The translations under genes were made by a program, and so were the position numbers. This document shows positions 45,229 through 54,619 of a stretch of 64,000 nt of DNA, one piece after another. The DNA is from Gillisia lutea (GTDB taxonomy: Bacteria > Bacteroidota > Bacteroidia > Flavobacteriales > Flavobacteriaceae): contig NZ_JAKGTH010000007.1 of NCBI RefSeq assembly GCF_021568705.1, positions 186,001 through 250,000 on the forward strand. Reading direction: 5' to 3'. Each line of letters opens with the position of its first letter. Positions within the stretch are counted from its first letter, which is position 1. The notes beneath the pieces are model-generated. The model saw only the letters and a list, made by a program, of their open reading frames with translations. It was not told the DNA's origin and did not search any database.

Positions 45229-46199
45229 AAAAAGCACTGATATATTTATTTCTACTAGTTATGGTTTCTTCTTGCTATAAAGAAGAACCAGTAAAATCAT
45301 TGAAATTAGCGCATAGTCTGGGAGTTACTCATCCGGTACATGTTGCTATGGAGTATTTTGCAGATAGAGTTAAAGAAAAATCAGGAGGAAAACTACTCAT
45401 TGAAATTTATCCGAGCAGTCAATTAGGGTCAGAAAGACAATGTCTGGAACTCCTTCAAATTGGCAGTTTGGATATGACCAAAGTTTCTTCGGCGGTGATG
45501 GAAAATTTTTCACCAAAACTTAAGGTATTTGGATATCCATACCTGTTTAAAGATAAAACCCATCGCTATCATGTTTTTGATAGTAAACTGGGGGAAGAAT
45601 TGCTCTTAGATGGAGAGAAGTACTGGTTGAGAGGACTTACTTATTTTGATGCCGGAAGTAGGTCGTTTTATACAAAGGATAAAGAAATTAAATCTCCTGA
45701 AGATTTAAAGGGAATGAAAATAAGAGTGATGCAAAGTCCTACCGCCATAAGCCTGATAAAAAGTTTTGGGGGAGCCGCAACACCTGTCTCATGGGGAGAA
45801 CTTTACACTTCCTTGCAGCAAGGGGTTGTAGATGGCGCCGAAAATAATCTTCCAAGTTTCTACTCTTCAAAACATTATGAAATCTGTAAATTTTTTTCTG
45901 TAGATGAGCATACCTCCATTCCGGATATTTTAGTGATAAGTTCTTCAGTTTATAAAAAATTGACTGCAGAAGAAAAGAAATGGATTGATGATAGCGCAAA
46001 GGAAGCTACTGTAAAACAGCGAGAATTATGGGAAGAAGCCGAAAAAGAAGCTTTAGCTGAAATATCTAAGGCTGGGGTAAAAATCACGTATCCCAATAAG
46101 AATCTATTTAAAGAGCAAAGCATAGAAATTATTTCAGAACTTAAGGAGAATGATACAGCTATTTATAATTTGGTAAAACAAATCAGAGAAATTAAATGA
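45225..46199 (+). CDS. dctP: TRAP transporter solute-binding protein, lipoprotein, copy 2
   Basis: DctP-family binding protein, 324 residues. Lipobox VSSC (Cys17) again indicates membrane anchoring. Family motifs: KLAHSLGVTHPVH, LGSERQCLELLQIGSLDMTK, the binding arginine in GMKIRVMQSP, and QQGVVDGAENNLPSF. Highly similar to the protein at 319-1305 over the mature part. Its genes follow uxaC, kdgK and eda in the xylan cluster, so glucuronate (or methylglucuronate) is the inferred substrate. Overlaps both neighbours by 4 bp. Confidence 0.93.
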   Translation: MKKALIYLFLLVMVSSCYKEEPVKSLKLAHSLGVTHPVHVAMEYFADRVKEKSGGKLLIEIYPSSQLGSERQCLELLQIGSLDMTKVSSAVMENFSPKLKVFGYPYLFKDKTHRYHVFDSKLGEELLLDGEKYWLRGLTYFDAGSRSFYTKDKEIKSPEDLKGMKIRVMQSPTAISLIKSFGGAATPVSWGELYTSLQQGVVDGAENNLPSFYSSKHYEICKFFSVDEHTSIPDILVISSSVYKKLTAEEKKWIDDSAKEATVKQRELWEEAEKEALAEISKAGVKITYPNKNLFKEQSIEIISELKENDTAIYNLVKQIREIK

Positions 46200-46675
46200 T
46201 AAAGGAAAAATTGAATCAGCTCCTGGAATGGATGGTAGTTTTTCTTCTATCTATTATGCTTTTAAGCGTGCTATGGGGCGTGGTTAGTAGGTATATTTTT
46301 GCAAATCAAAGTTCCTGGACTGATGAACTTGCGCGATTTATGCTGATTTGGGTAAGCATTTTAGGAGCAGCTTATATCTCCGGTAAGAACGAACATATTG
46401 CTATCGATCTTCTTCCACAATCCCTTTCAATAAGAACCAAATTAAAATTAGAAATTCTCTGTGCAATAATAATCAGCGTATTTGTGTTTGTTGTTTTTTT
46501 AATTGGCGGAAGCAGGTATGTATATATTTCCTTCAAACTGGGACAAGCTTCGGCGGCCTTATTTTTACCAATGGGATATGTTTATTTGGTAATGCCCATT
46601 GCTGGAGTAATCGTCATCTACTATAAAATATTCGATGCCATTCATGCTAACCGCAAATTAAAATTAATAGAATAA
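46196..46675 (+). CDS. dctQ: TRAP transporter small permease, copy 2
   Basis: Small four-helix TRAP subunit of 159 residues. The signature SWTDELARFMLIWVSILGAAYIS is present around residues 38-60; further helices lie near 85-105 and 122-145. Coupled to dctP by a 4-bp overlap and to dctM by a TAATG junction. Similar to the subunit at 1308 but with a distinct N-terminus. Confidence 0.93.
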   Translation: MIKEKLNQLLEWMVVFLLSIMLLSVLWGVVSRYIFANQSSWTDELARFMLIWVSILGAAYISGKNEHIAIDLLPQSLSIRTKLKLEILCAIIISVFVFVVFLIGGSRYVYISFKLGQASAALFLPMGYVYLVMPIAGVIVIYYKIFDAIHANRKLKLIE

Positions 46676-47961
46676 TGGAAATTTTTGTCCTCATACTCAG
46701 CTTCATTATTTTAGTAGGTATCAGAGTACCTGTGGCGTGGAGTATTGGGATTTCCTCCCTACTTACCATTTTATTGAGCATACAATCTATTGCGGCTTTT
46801 ACCACGATCTCTCAAAGAGTTGTCACCGGCTTGGATAGCTTTTCCTTATTGGCTATTCCGTTTTTTATAATGGCCGGACACATTATGAATAGAGGGGGCA
46901 TTGCGAAACGTTTAATTGAATTTGCAAAATCTCTGGTAGGTTCTTTACCCGGCGGATTAGCTCACGTGAATATTGTTGCTGCTATGTTGTTTGGTGCTAT
47001 AGCAGGCTCAGCTGGTGCTGCTGCAGCTGCCATAGGCAGCTTTATGTCGGAAAGAATGGAAAAGGAGGGGTATACCAAAGAATTTGGAGTAGCCGTAAAC
47101 GTTACCTCTGCAACCACAGGATTATTAATTCCGCCCAGTAATATTTTTATTATCTATTCCTTGGCCAGTGGTGGGGTAAGTATTGGAGCTTTATTCCTTG
47201 CCGGATATATTCCCGGTATTCTTACCGGAGTATTATTAATGCTAATAGCTTTTATTTGGGCGAAAAGGAAAAATTTTCCAGCGGCAAAAAGAAGTTCATT
47301 TTCTCAGGTATATAGATCTTTCATAGCTGCTTTACCCAGTTTGTTTCTTCTATTTATTATAATCGGCGGAATTGTGGGTGGTATATTTACTGCTACAGAA
47401 GCTTCTTCGGTAGCAGTAGTCTATTGTTTAATTCTTGCCTTTTTATACAAGGAAATGACCTTAAATGGTCTTAAAGAGGTGTTGATCGAATCGGCCAGAA
47501 CCATTTCTTTGGTCATGCTTTTAATAGCAATGTCTATTGCCATGTCTTGGATCATGTCTTACGAAAACATACCCCAGGAAATAACCACCGCATTATTAGC
47601 AATTAGCGATAATCCCATAATTGTCATGATTTTAATTAATCTGATTCTTTTGTTTATCGGAATCTTTATGGATATGACTCCTGCGGTTCTCATCTTTACG
47701 CCAATATTCCTTCCGGTAGTTACCGCACTTGGAATTGATCCTGTGCATTTCGGAGTGATTATGGTGCTTAATTTATGTATAGGTTTATGCACTCCGCCGG
47801 TGGGAGCGGTCTTATTTATTGGAGTTGGAGTGGCAAATACGAGTATTCAAAAAGTTATAAAACCCTTACTGCCTTTTTATGTTGCTATGCTGGCTGCTCT
47901 TATTTTAGTGATCCTATTCCCGAGCTTGAGCCTGTGGTTGCCTAAGCTTTTTGATCTATAG
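46675..47961 (+). CDS. dctM: TRAP transporter large permease, copy 2
   Basis: 428-residue TRAP large subunit with about a dozen membrane helices. LDSFSLLAIPFFIMAGHIM, AAMLFGAIAGSAGAAAAAIGSFM, NVTSATTGLLIPPSN and NLCIGLCTPPVGAVLFIG match the copy at 1772 closely. It is the last gene of the rightward xylan cluster and ends 8 bp before the convergent LacI gene; I see no hairpin between them. Confidence 0.94.
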   Translation: MEIFVLILSFIILVGIRVPVAWSIGISSLLTILLSIQSIAAFTTISQRVVTGLDSFSLLAIPFFIMAGHIMNRGGIAKRLIEFAKSLVGSLPGGLAHVNIVAAMLFGAIAGSAGAAAAAIGSFMSERMEKEGYTKEFGVAVNVTSATTGLLIPPSNIFIIYSLASGGVSIGALFLAGYIPGILTGVLLMLIAFIWAKRKNFPAAKRSSFSQVYRSFIAALPSLFLLFIIIGGIVGGIFTATEASSVAVVYCLILAFLYKEMTLNGLKEVLIESARTISLVMLLIAMSIAMSWIMSYENIPQEITTALLAISDNPIIVMILINLILLFIGIFMDMTPAVLIFTPIFLPVVTALGIDPVHFGVIMVLNLCIGLCTPPVGAVLFIGVGVANTSIQKVIKPLLPFYVAMLAALILVILFPSLSLWLPKLFDL

Positions 47962-47969
47962 GAGAAGAA

Positions 47970-49004
47970 TTATTTCTGTCTATTGCTGGAATTACGTACA
48001 ATTACTTCTGTATCTAACATGGTGATTTCCGATATATTAGAGTCTAGTTTTTTAACGGAATGTTCTAAGATCTTCTGAGCTGATATTTCTCCCATTTTCA
48101 TTGCAGGGTGAGAAATGGTTGATAAAGCAGGTTCTACAATTGATGAAATAGGATCATCGTTAAATCCGATAATGGCAAGTTCTTCAGGTATTTTTATTCC
48201 TTTTTCCTTTGCACATAAGATAGCACTCACTGCGGCTGTATCATTTGAAGAAAAAATTCCATCCGGTGGATTGTCCATATTCAGAAGTTGATCTGTCGCT
48301 TCTTTTCCCTCTTCAAAACTCATGGTCTCCAGATCCATTATTAGTTCCTCATCAACCTCAAGTCCGTTCTCTTTTAAAGCATCTAAATATCCCTTCTTAC
48401 GTAAATTGTAAATATTCAAATGTTGAGCTCCCGCAAAATGAGCAATTCTTTTACAGCCTTGATCTATAAGATGTTGTGTTGCTCTAAAACCTGCCGAATA
48501 ATTATCGATTATTACCCGATAAGAGTTAAACTCCAGCGGTACACGATCTACAAAAACAATTGGTATATTCTGATCGATAAATAGCTTGAAATGATCCAAA
48601 TTTTTAGTTTCCATAGCTAATGAAACTATTAGGCCACCAATTCTACTATCATAAAGTGCTTTCGCATTACTTACCTCATTTTCATACTTGTCATTAGATT
48701 GACTAATTAAAATATTGTAGCCAGCTTTTCGTGCTGTGTTTTCTGCACCGCTTATTAAGGAAGAAATGAATGGACGATTGATTCTGGCAATCATTATACC
48801 AATGGTCTTGGTTTTATTGCTTCTAAGACTGGCAGCAATCGTATTGGGGCGGTACCCCATTTTCTTAGCTACTTTTTGGATCTCTTTTGTGGTTTTTTTA
48901 CTGATGCTCTTATGATTATTAAGAGCACGGGAAATTGTTGAAGGCGAATAATTCAGCTCTTTTGCCAGATCGTAAATAGTAACTTCTTTTTTATTCTTCT
49001 TCAT
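47970..49004 (-). CDS. LacI-family transcriptional regulator (xylan/glucuronate side)
   Basis: 344-residue regulator with N-terminal HTH (VTIYDLAKELNYSPSTISRALNNHKSIS, about 8-35), hinge GYRPNTIAASLRS and a sugar-binding effector domain (IGIMIARINRPFISSLISGAENTARK onward). Clearly related to the regulator at 7376 but with different recognition-helix residues (NYSPSTISRAL against NISAATVSRAL), consistent with the two operator flavours. Likely controls the CGCAA-n-CG-n-TTGCG sites before GH67/GH3 and SusC/GH43. Confidence 0.92.
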   Translation of the reverse strand: MKKNKKEVTIYDLAKELNYSPSTISRALNNHKSISKKTTKEIQKVAKKMGYRPNTIAASLRSNKTKTIGIMIARINRPFISSLISGAENTARKAGYNILISQSNDKYENEVSNAKALYDSRIGGLIVSLAMETKNLDHFKLFIDQNIPIVFVDRVPLEFNSYRVIIDNYSAGFRATQHLIDQGCKRIAHFAGAQHLNIYNLRKKGYLDALKENGLEVDEELIMDLETMSFEEGKEATDQLLNMDNPPDGIFSSNDTAAVSAILCAKEKGIKIPEELAIIGFNDDPISSIVEPALSTISHPAMKMGEISAQKILEHSVKKLDSNISEITMLDTEVIVRNSSNRQK

Positions 49005-49063
49005 TAAGTAAAGTATTGAGGCTCAATTCAACTCAGTTCGTTTTCCCGAATTTTAAGAGGTTG

Positions 49064-49071
49064 CAAAGATA
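49064..49071 (-). promoter_or_regulatory. -7 element of the second LacI gene
   Basis: TATCTTTG on the minus strand fits TAnnTTTG exactly, 59 bp upstream of the start codon. No TTG is found at the ideal -33 distance. Confidence 0.45.
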
Positions 49072-49215
49072 ACAATTTGAATCCTTACCCAGACTATCAG
49101 TTATTATTTTTGTTAAAATCTGTTTACACCCTTTTAATTAGTATTAAAAAGAAGAATATAGATATATCTTATTTACCCTTAATAAAACTGGAGGCTGATT
49201 GATCTTTGTTAAGAT

Positions 49216-49247
49216 AAAAAGCCACAGTAATAATACTGTGGCTTTTT
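49216..49247 (-). terminator. Terminator of the SusC-SusD operon
   Basis: Perfect 14-base arms (AAAAAGCCACAGTA and its complement) with a 4-base ATAA loop, 77 bp after the susD stop codon; T-rich on both strands. Confidence 0.9.
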
Positions 49248-49324
49248 AATTTGATTAAAGGATATGTTAGCTGGCACTAAGCAATTGAAAGCTAACTGGG
49301 AATACTTGTTCGAACTTCATCTTC

Positions 49325-51268
49325 CTAGTTATATCCAGGATTTTGATATGAAGCAGTTTCACCTTCCAGGGCATCCAATTGAGACTGGGGTATTGGTCTT
49401 AAATACAAGTATGGCTCAATCTCACGAGTTATGGTTTGCGGTGTGTGATCGCCATAGGCAGAACCAGCAATTTCATAAGTTCCTGCTATTTCTTCCCATT
49501 TCTGAGTGCGTATAAGATCATACCATCTGTAACCTTCCCCAAAATATTCTCGGGAACGTTCTGCCAGAATATAATTTATATCTATTACAGCTGGGGTTTC
49601 GGCAGTCATATCGGCACTAAAATCTTCAGTTCTAGCTATATTCCCGCTATTGTCCCAAGTCCATTTTCCGGCACGCGCACGTATTACATTAATTAGATCT
49701 CTTGCAGTTCCATTGGTAGGGTTCGCTCCTTTTACAGCGGCTTCCGCAGCAATAAAATAGAGTTCAGAGAATTTAGCAATAACAAAAGGTCTTGTGCTGG
49801 CAGCATTAGGTTGCCCTAGTCCGTCGCCATCATTAGTTCTATATACACCAAGTTTCCATAATCCGGGATAAACTACTCTGCTAATACCACGTGGAGCGAT
49901 AACAAAATCGGATCTTCCAGGTAATTCTCCGGCACCGATATTACTTTTTCCGGCATCAGATGGATAGTTAACTGCAGTTGCTGGAGTTTCTCCCAAGAAA
50001 GTTAAAATTGGATCTCCGGAATTTACAGGCAGGTTATTGGCATTATATAAAACATCTGCTTCAACTCCTCCTTTTTTCCAGTTTCCACGGTAAACACTTG
50101 TAAAGGTACCGTCGAATCTTGAATCCTGAACCTTTTCATCAAAGGTATTTTCGATCACTCCAATTGGCGGTGCCATACGTGTCCATGGTCGTCCTAATTT
50201 TTGATCGGCTTCTCTTTGAACAGAACTTACTGTTTCACTGAAATTCGGTGTTAAACCGCTTCTAATAACAGTATAGTTCCACGTCATCATCCAAACTGCA
50301 AAATTATCAGGAGCGCCACCGTTGGAATAAGTTAAGCTTGATACATTATAATATTCGCTGGTTTCGGTATGATCAGCATATAGTAGTTGTTCGTTATTTC
50401 GATCGTTTGAAGCTACCTGAAGATCATAGAAAGTATCCTGTAAACCAAAAGGACCGGGATTAGCAATAGCAGTTGTAGCAACATCGTAAGCTTGCTGGAA
50501 ATACCACTGAGCATCATGTCCATCTGGATCGGTTCGAGAGGTTTCAGGATAGGTTGGAATGTTGTTGGGATTTTCCAGCCACCAAGCATAGGTTAAATAA
50601 GCTTTTGCTAAATAGAGGCGTGCTAAGGTTTTGGTTGCACCTCCTGTAACTCTGGGGCTATCCGGCAGATCTGCTACGGCGGTTACCAAATCGGGAAATA
50701 CTCCTCTCGTATAAACCTCAGGTACAGTATTTCTCACAGAAGTTCGTACAGGATTTGTATTGAATTTAAGTTCTCCTGCTCCTAAGTCTAAAGGAACTCC
50801 TCCAAATGTTTGTACTAGCATGAAATAATCAAAAGCTCTAAAAAAACGAGCCTCAGCTATTAAGGCATCTTCAATTCCAACTTCAGAGGCATTTTCTATG
50901 ATACCACTTGCAGTATTGATATTGGGAAAAGCTGCTCCCCATAACACATCTGCCCGGCTATCTTGTGCGGTAATTTTACCTTCTCCGGAAACATCCATTA
51001 CCTTGAAGTTCTGGTCGGCACTCTGAGCATAGGTTGCCTCATCTGTTCCTGTTAAAGTAGTATTATAGAAATAGGCTTGGCCGTAAATATAACGCAGGTG
51101 CGCATACATTGCGGTCAATCCGCCATATACTCCTTCTTCAGTTTGAAAAAAGCCGGGTTCGTAAACACTTCTTGGCTTTTCATCAAGAAGATCATCAGCA
51201 CAGGAAGCTAAAAATAAGGTCATGAGTAAGATTCCTATGAACTTTTTTGAATTAACAATTCTCTTCAT
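49325..51268 (-). CDS. susD: SusD/RagB family glycan-binding lipoprotein
   Basis: Surface lipoprotein that forms the lid of the SusC channel and captures oligosaccharides, here presumably xylo-oligosaccharides. Lipobox LASC (Cys23) followed by ADDLLDEKPRSVYEPGFFQTEEGVYGGLTAMY, the usual SusD opening. TPR-like helices (ALIAEARFFRAFDYFMLVQTFGGVPL) and the C-terminal RSREYFGEGYRWYDLIRTQKW with YLRPIPQSQLDA are typical. 647 residues, at the long end for the family. It lies 10 bp after susC, co-transcribed. Confidence 0.95.
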   Translation of the reverse strand: MKRIVNSKKFIGILLMTLFLASCADDLLDEKPRSVYEPGFFQTEEGVYGGLTAMYAHLRYIYGQAYFYNTTLTGTDEATYAQSADQNFKVMDVSGEGKITAQDSRADVLWGAAFPNINTASGIIENASEVGIEDALIAEARFFRAFDYFMLVQTFGGVPLDLGAGELKFNTNPVRTSVRNTVPEVYTRGVFPDLVTAVADLPDSPRVTGGATKTLARLYLAKAYLTYAWWLENPNNIPTYPETSRTDPDGHDAQWYFQQAYDVATTAIANPGPFGLQDTFYDLQVASNDRNNEQLLYADHTETSEYYNVSSLTYSNGGAPDNFAVWMMTWNYTVIRSGLTPNFSETVSSVQREADQKLGRPWTRMAPPIGVIENTFDEKVQDSRFDGTFTSVYRGNWKKGGVEADVLYNANNLPVNSGDPILTFLGETPATAVNYPSDAGKSNIGAGELPGRSDFVIAPRGISRVVYPGLWKLGVYRTNDGDGLGQPNAASTRPFVIAKFSELYFIAAEAAVKGANPTNGTARDLINVIRARAGKWTWDNSGNIARTEDFSADMTAETPAVIDINYILAERSREYFGEGYRWYDLIRTQKWEEIAGTYEIAGSAYGDHTPQTITREIEPYLYLRPIPQSQLDALEGETASYQNPGYN

Positions 51269-51278
51269 AATCTATTTT

Positions 51279-54200
51279 TTAAAAAGTTAAATTAAGCCCA
51301 AGTAGATAGTTCCTTGTTGCGGGCGTATTGGTACCTACTGTAAGTAATCTTCTTTGATAAGAAGTAGTGATTGCGGCGTTCTCATCTCCATAGGAGTTAG
51401 TTTCTGGATCTAAGCCAGACTCTTTATGAAAGGGGGAAAATAGAACAAATGGATTCTGAACGGTTCCATACAAACGTAACCTGTCCATACCTAATTTATC
51501 TACAAGGCCTTGCTCAAAATTATAACCAAGCGTAATGGATCTAATCTTTAGGTATGAGGCATCAAAATAACCAAGCGTAGAACCATATTTTGGATTGTCT
51601 CCACTTGCAATTCCTCCTGGAGCAGGGTACCTGGCACCGGTGTTTTGAGGAGTGTAATAGTCTACATCAACATTTCCCCGGCGACCGCTTAGTAAGTTTA
51701 AATAACCAGAAGAACCGTGTAAAGTGCTAATTAAAATACCTCCTTTTTGAAAAGCTCCCACAGTAGTTAGGTCGAAACCTTTATATGATAAGCGTGTGTT
51801 GAAACCTCCTTGAAAATCGGGCTCTATACTCTGAACTTGTCTGTCTTCAGGTCCAATTGCTCGAACCGGAGTACCATCAGCATTATAATCACCGGTGTAT
51901 TTAACCTTGATCATACCAACATTTCCACCTGGTTCCAAAATATCCAAATATGGATCACCTTCCTGCCATAAACCTTCATATTCATAATCGAATATAGAGT
52001 TGATAGGAGAGCCAACAAACCAAGCGTTTGCTTCGTCTCGTTGCTGACCGGAAGCAAGTGAAACCAGTTTGTTATCGTTGGCATAAAAGTTAATTCCTGC
52101 TTCCCATGAGAAACCATCAGGATTGTCAATTATTAAGCCGTTAAGAGAAACTTCTACTCCTTTGTTTTGAGTTTCCCCTACGTTTTGAGTTACACTTCCT
52201 ACACCCGAAGTTGGGGGTAAGCCTACACTTAATAGTAAATCTTTGGTGTTAGTAACATAATATTCTAAAGTACCTGATAATCTACGATCCAATAGTGAGA
52301 AATCCAGTCCGTAATTCCAGGTAGTAGAGTATTCCCATCCCAGATTTGGGTTAGGAAGTTGTGATACATAATATCCTATAGAATAATTATCGTCTCCAAA
52401 ATTATAAGGTCTGGTAGCTAAAAGACCAAGAGTTTGATATGGATCTACCGCCTGATTTGAGGTCTCCCCGTATCCTGCACGAAGCTTTAAAGAATTAATT
52501 AATTCCACATCTTCCATGAAACTTTCATTTTTGATATTCCATCCCGCCGATACAGCCGGATAGGTGTTCCACTGGTAACCTTTTGCTAACCTCGATGAAC
52601 CGTCAGATCGCACCGTAGCAGTAAGGAAGTACCGGTTGTCGTATTCATACATCGCACGACCCATATAAGATTGGAGTCCGCTAATATAATATCCCTGATT
52701 ATCAGGATTAATTGTTATTTCTCCAGTAGCACGACCTAAGTTGTAAAACTGAAATTGATCGGAAGGAATATCTCTGGCTTGGATAGATGAACTATTAAAC
52801 TTAGTTTGTTCAGAAGAAAATAAACCAGTTAAGTTGATACTATGTTTTCCGAATTGTCGATCGTAACTTAGGATGTTTTCTACAACCCAACGTGTGGTTT
52901 GAGAATTCCCAATAGAGGCGGTGGAAGGAGTAGTTGCTGTTGCACTAAACACTCCTTGTCCTGTATAGTTACCACTATTGCTAGTTCTATAATTTAAACC
53001 AAGATTGATTCTATATTTTAAACCTTCAACTCCGGGAATTTTAACTTCACCATAGATATTATTATATGAGCCAAAAGCCTTCGTTTTGTCAACCCAGCGG
53101 TCTCCTAGATTATTAATAGACTCTTCCGTGTAAACCCACTGATCATCGGCTGCCATGGAAATAACTCTTTTAAGTGAGCCATCTTCATTATATGGGTTCG
53201 CTATGGAAGAGCTTGCCAATACTCCATACATACCTAAGTTGTTACCGTTATTGATAGCGTAATTATTGTATGTAGAAATTCCGAAACGAAAATAATCACC
53301 AACTGCCTGATCGATACTTCCTCTAAGAGATATACGCTCATAATCCTGTCCGGGTAAAACGGCTTCTTCTTTATAATATCCTAATCCGAAATTATAACTA
53401 CCGGTTTCGGTACCTCCTCTTAAACCTACATCATGATTAGTCACTATTCCTGTTCTATAGAATAGATCTTGCCAGTCGGTATCAACATCATCAAATTCAT
53501 CAACGCCATTTGTGAATTGTCCTGCAGCCGCACGTAAAGCAACGAAATCAGGTCCACTCATCATTGGATATTTTGAAAATACTTCCTGTAATCCCGTGTA
53601 GGTATTGTAACTAAATGTAGCTTCCTGATTACGTTGGCCACCATTCGTGGTGATCAAAACTACCCCGTTAGCTCCTCTTGAACCGTAAATAGCTGTAGCC
53701 GAAGCATCTTTAAGAACATCTATACTTTTTATATCATTCGGACTTATATCAGTAATAGATCCTGAAAAAGGAATACCATCTAAAACAATTAATGGGTCGT
53801 TACTAGCGGTTAATGAGCGTGTTCCTCTAATTCTAATTTGAAGGGGCGATCCCGGTTTACTGGAAGTTTGATTTAACTGCACCCCTGGTAACCGACCTTG
53901 TAAGGCTTCAGTGACGTTTGCTGAAGGAACTTCTCGTAAGCTCTCCCCATCTAATGAGGCAACAGACCCCGTAACGGCCTCTCGTCGTTGTGTACCATAA
54001 CCCACTACAACGATTTCGTCTAAAGCTTCAGAATCAACTTGTAGTGTAATGTTAAGTGAAGTTCTGCCGTTAACTGCTACCTCCTGAGTGGTATAGCCAA
54101 CGTAACTAAATTGTAAGACTGAGTTAGCAGGAATATCTGAGATAGTGTAATTTCCATCAAAATCGGTTGTTGTCCCTTTATTGGTGCCTTTAACAATAAC

Positions 54201-54353
54201 TGTTACGCCTAACAAAGATCCGTTTTCATCATTTACATGACCGGATACATTGATATTTGATTGCGCGTAAATAAATAAAGATTGGGTTAGAAAAAGCATC
54301 AGCAGAAAGCTCTTTGAAACGCTTTTTTTTCTAAGTGGAATTTTTAAGATCAT
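51279..54353 (-). CDS. susC: SusC/RagA family TonB-dependent outer-membrane transporter
   Basis: 1024-residue importer of oligosaccharides. Signal peptide 1-30 (IYAQ); carboxypeptidase-like regulatory domain about 32-115 (INVSGHVNDENGSLLGVTVIVKGTNKGTTTDFDGNYTI); TonB box/plug region with EIVVVGYGTQRREAVTGSVA, PGVQLNQTSS and VLKDASATAIYGSRGANGVVLITT; then the 22-strand barrel ending TPATRNYLLGLNLTF with terminal Phe. Paired with SusD and next to xylan enzymes, hence xylan oligosaccharides as inferred cargo. It is the only SusC in the window. Confidence 0.96.
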   Translation of the reverse strand: MILKIPLRKKSVSKSFLLMLFLTQSLFIYAQSNINVSGHVNDENGSLLGVTVIVKGTNKGTTTDFDGNYTISDIPANSVLQFSYVGYTTQEVAVNGRTSLNITLQVDSEALDEIVVVGYGTQRREAVTGSVASLDGESLREVPSANVTEALQGRLPGVQLNQTSSKPGSPLQIRIRGTRSLTASNDPLIVLDGIPFSGSITDISPNDIKSIDVLKDASATAIYGSRGANGVVLITTNGGQRNQEATFSYNTYTGLQEVFSKYPMMSGPDFVALRAAAGQFTNGVDEFDDVDTDWQDLFYRTGIVTNHDVGLRGGTETGSYNFGLGYYKEEAVLPGQDYERISLRGSIDQAVGDYFRFGISTYNNYAINNGNNLGMYGVLASSSIANPYNEDGSLKRVISMAADDQWVYTEESINNLGDRWVDKTKAFGSYNNIYGEVKIPGVEGLKYRINLGLNYRTSNSGNYTGQGVFSATATTPSTASIGNSQTTRWVVENILSYDRQFGKHSINLTGLFSSEQTKFNSSSIQARDIPSDQFQFYNLGRATGEITINPDNQGYYISGLQSYMGRAMYEYDNRYFLTATVRSDGSSRLAKGYQWNTYPAVSAGWNIKNESFMEDVELINSLKLRAGYGETSNQAVDPYQTLGLLATRPYNFGDDNYSIGYYVSQLPNPNLGWEYSTTWNYGLDFSLLDRRLSGTLEYYVTNTKDLLLSVGLPPTSGVGSVTQNVGETQNKGVEVSLNGLIIDNPDGFSWEAGINFYANDNKLVSLASGQQRDEANAWFVGSPINSIFDYEYEGLWQEGDPYLDILEPGGNVGMIKVKYTGDYNADGTPVRAIGPEDRQVQSIEPDFQGGFNTRLSYKGFDLTTVGAFQKGGILISTLHGSSGYLNLLSGRRGNVDVDYYTPQNTGARYPAPGGIASGDNPKYGSTLGYFDASYLKIRSITLGYNFEQGLVDKLGMDRLRLYGTVQNPFVLFSPFHKESGLDPETNSYGDENAAITTSYQRRLLTVGTNTPATRNYLLGLNLTF

Positions 54354-54454
54354 TTGTTAGTGGTTTTTAATTCTTAACACGGAATAATGTTATTTGCATA
54401 AAAAAACAATAGTATAATTGTTATTATGATAAATATAGGTAAAATTTATTATTA

Positions 54455-54468
54455 CGAAATCGGTTGCG
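54455..54468. promoter_or_regulatory. LacI-type operator, xylan flavour (SusC side)
   Basis: CGAAATCGGTTGCG, one base off the 39776 palindrome, flanked by TTA and TAA to make a 20-bp dyad. It lies 102 bp upstream of the susC start codon, in the divergent susC/GH43 gap. Confidence 0.65.
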
Positions 54469-54555
54469 TAAAATTTCTTCAAAAAAATTAAAATTAATGT
54501 TAAGTCAGTTTATAATGAGTTGATAATTAATCTTTTATGTTATTATACAATTTAC

Positions 54556-54569
54556 AAATACGATTGAGT
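54556..54569. promoter_or_regulatory. Weak LacI-type operator (GH43 side)
   Basis: CAAATACGATTGAG is centred on CG, with flanks TTTA and TAAA that make a longer dyad. It lies upstream of TATTTTAG (54582-54589) and 51 bp before the GH43 start. Degenerate inside, so less certain. Confidence 0.4.
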
Positions 54570-54619
54570 AAAATTTTTTCTATTTTAGTAAGGTTTAATC
54601 TTAATATCAAAATATAATT

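Larger units (their letters stand above)
49005..49324. other. 320-bp gap between LacI and SusD genes
   Basis: No gene supported. It holds the LacI promoter element at 49064-49071 and the SusD terminator at 49216-49247; the rest is AT-rich sequence without visible structure. Confidence 0.6.

Noticed and set aside
49264-49515. An 83-codon open frame downstream of SusD
   Set aside because: Mostly antisense to the SusD C-terminus, composition not protein-like, and the rest lies in the terminator region.
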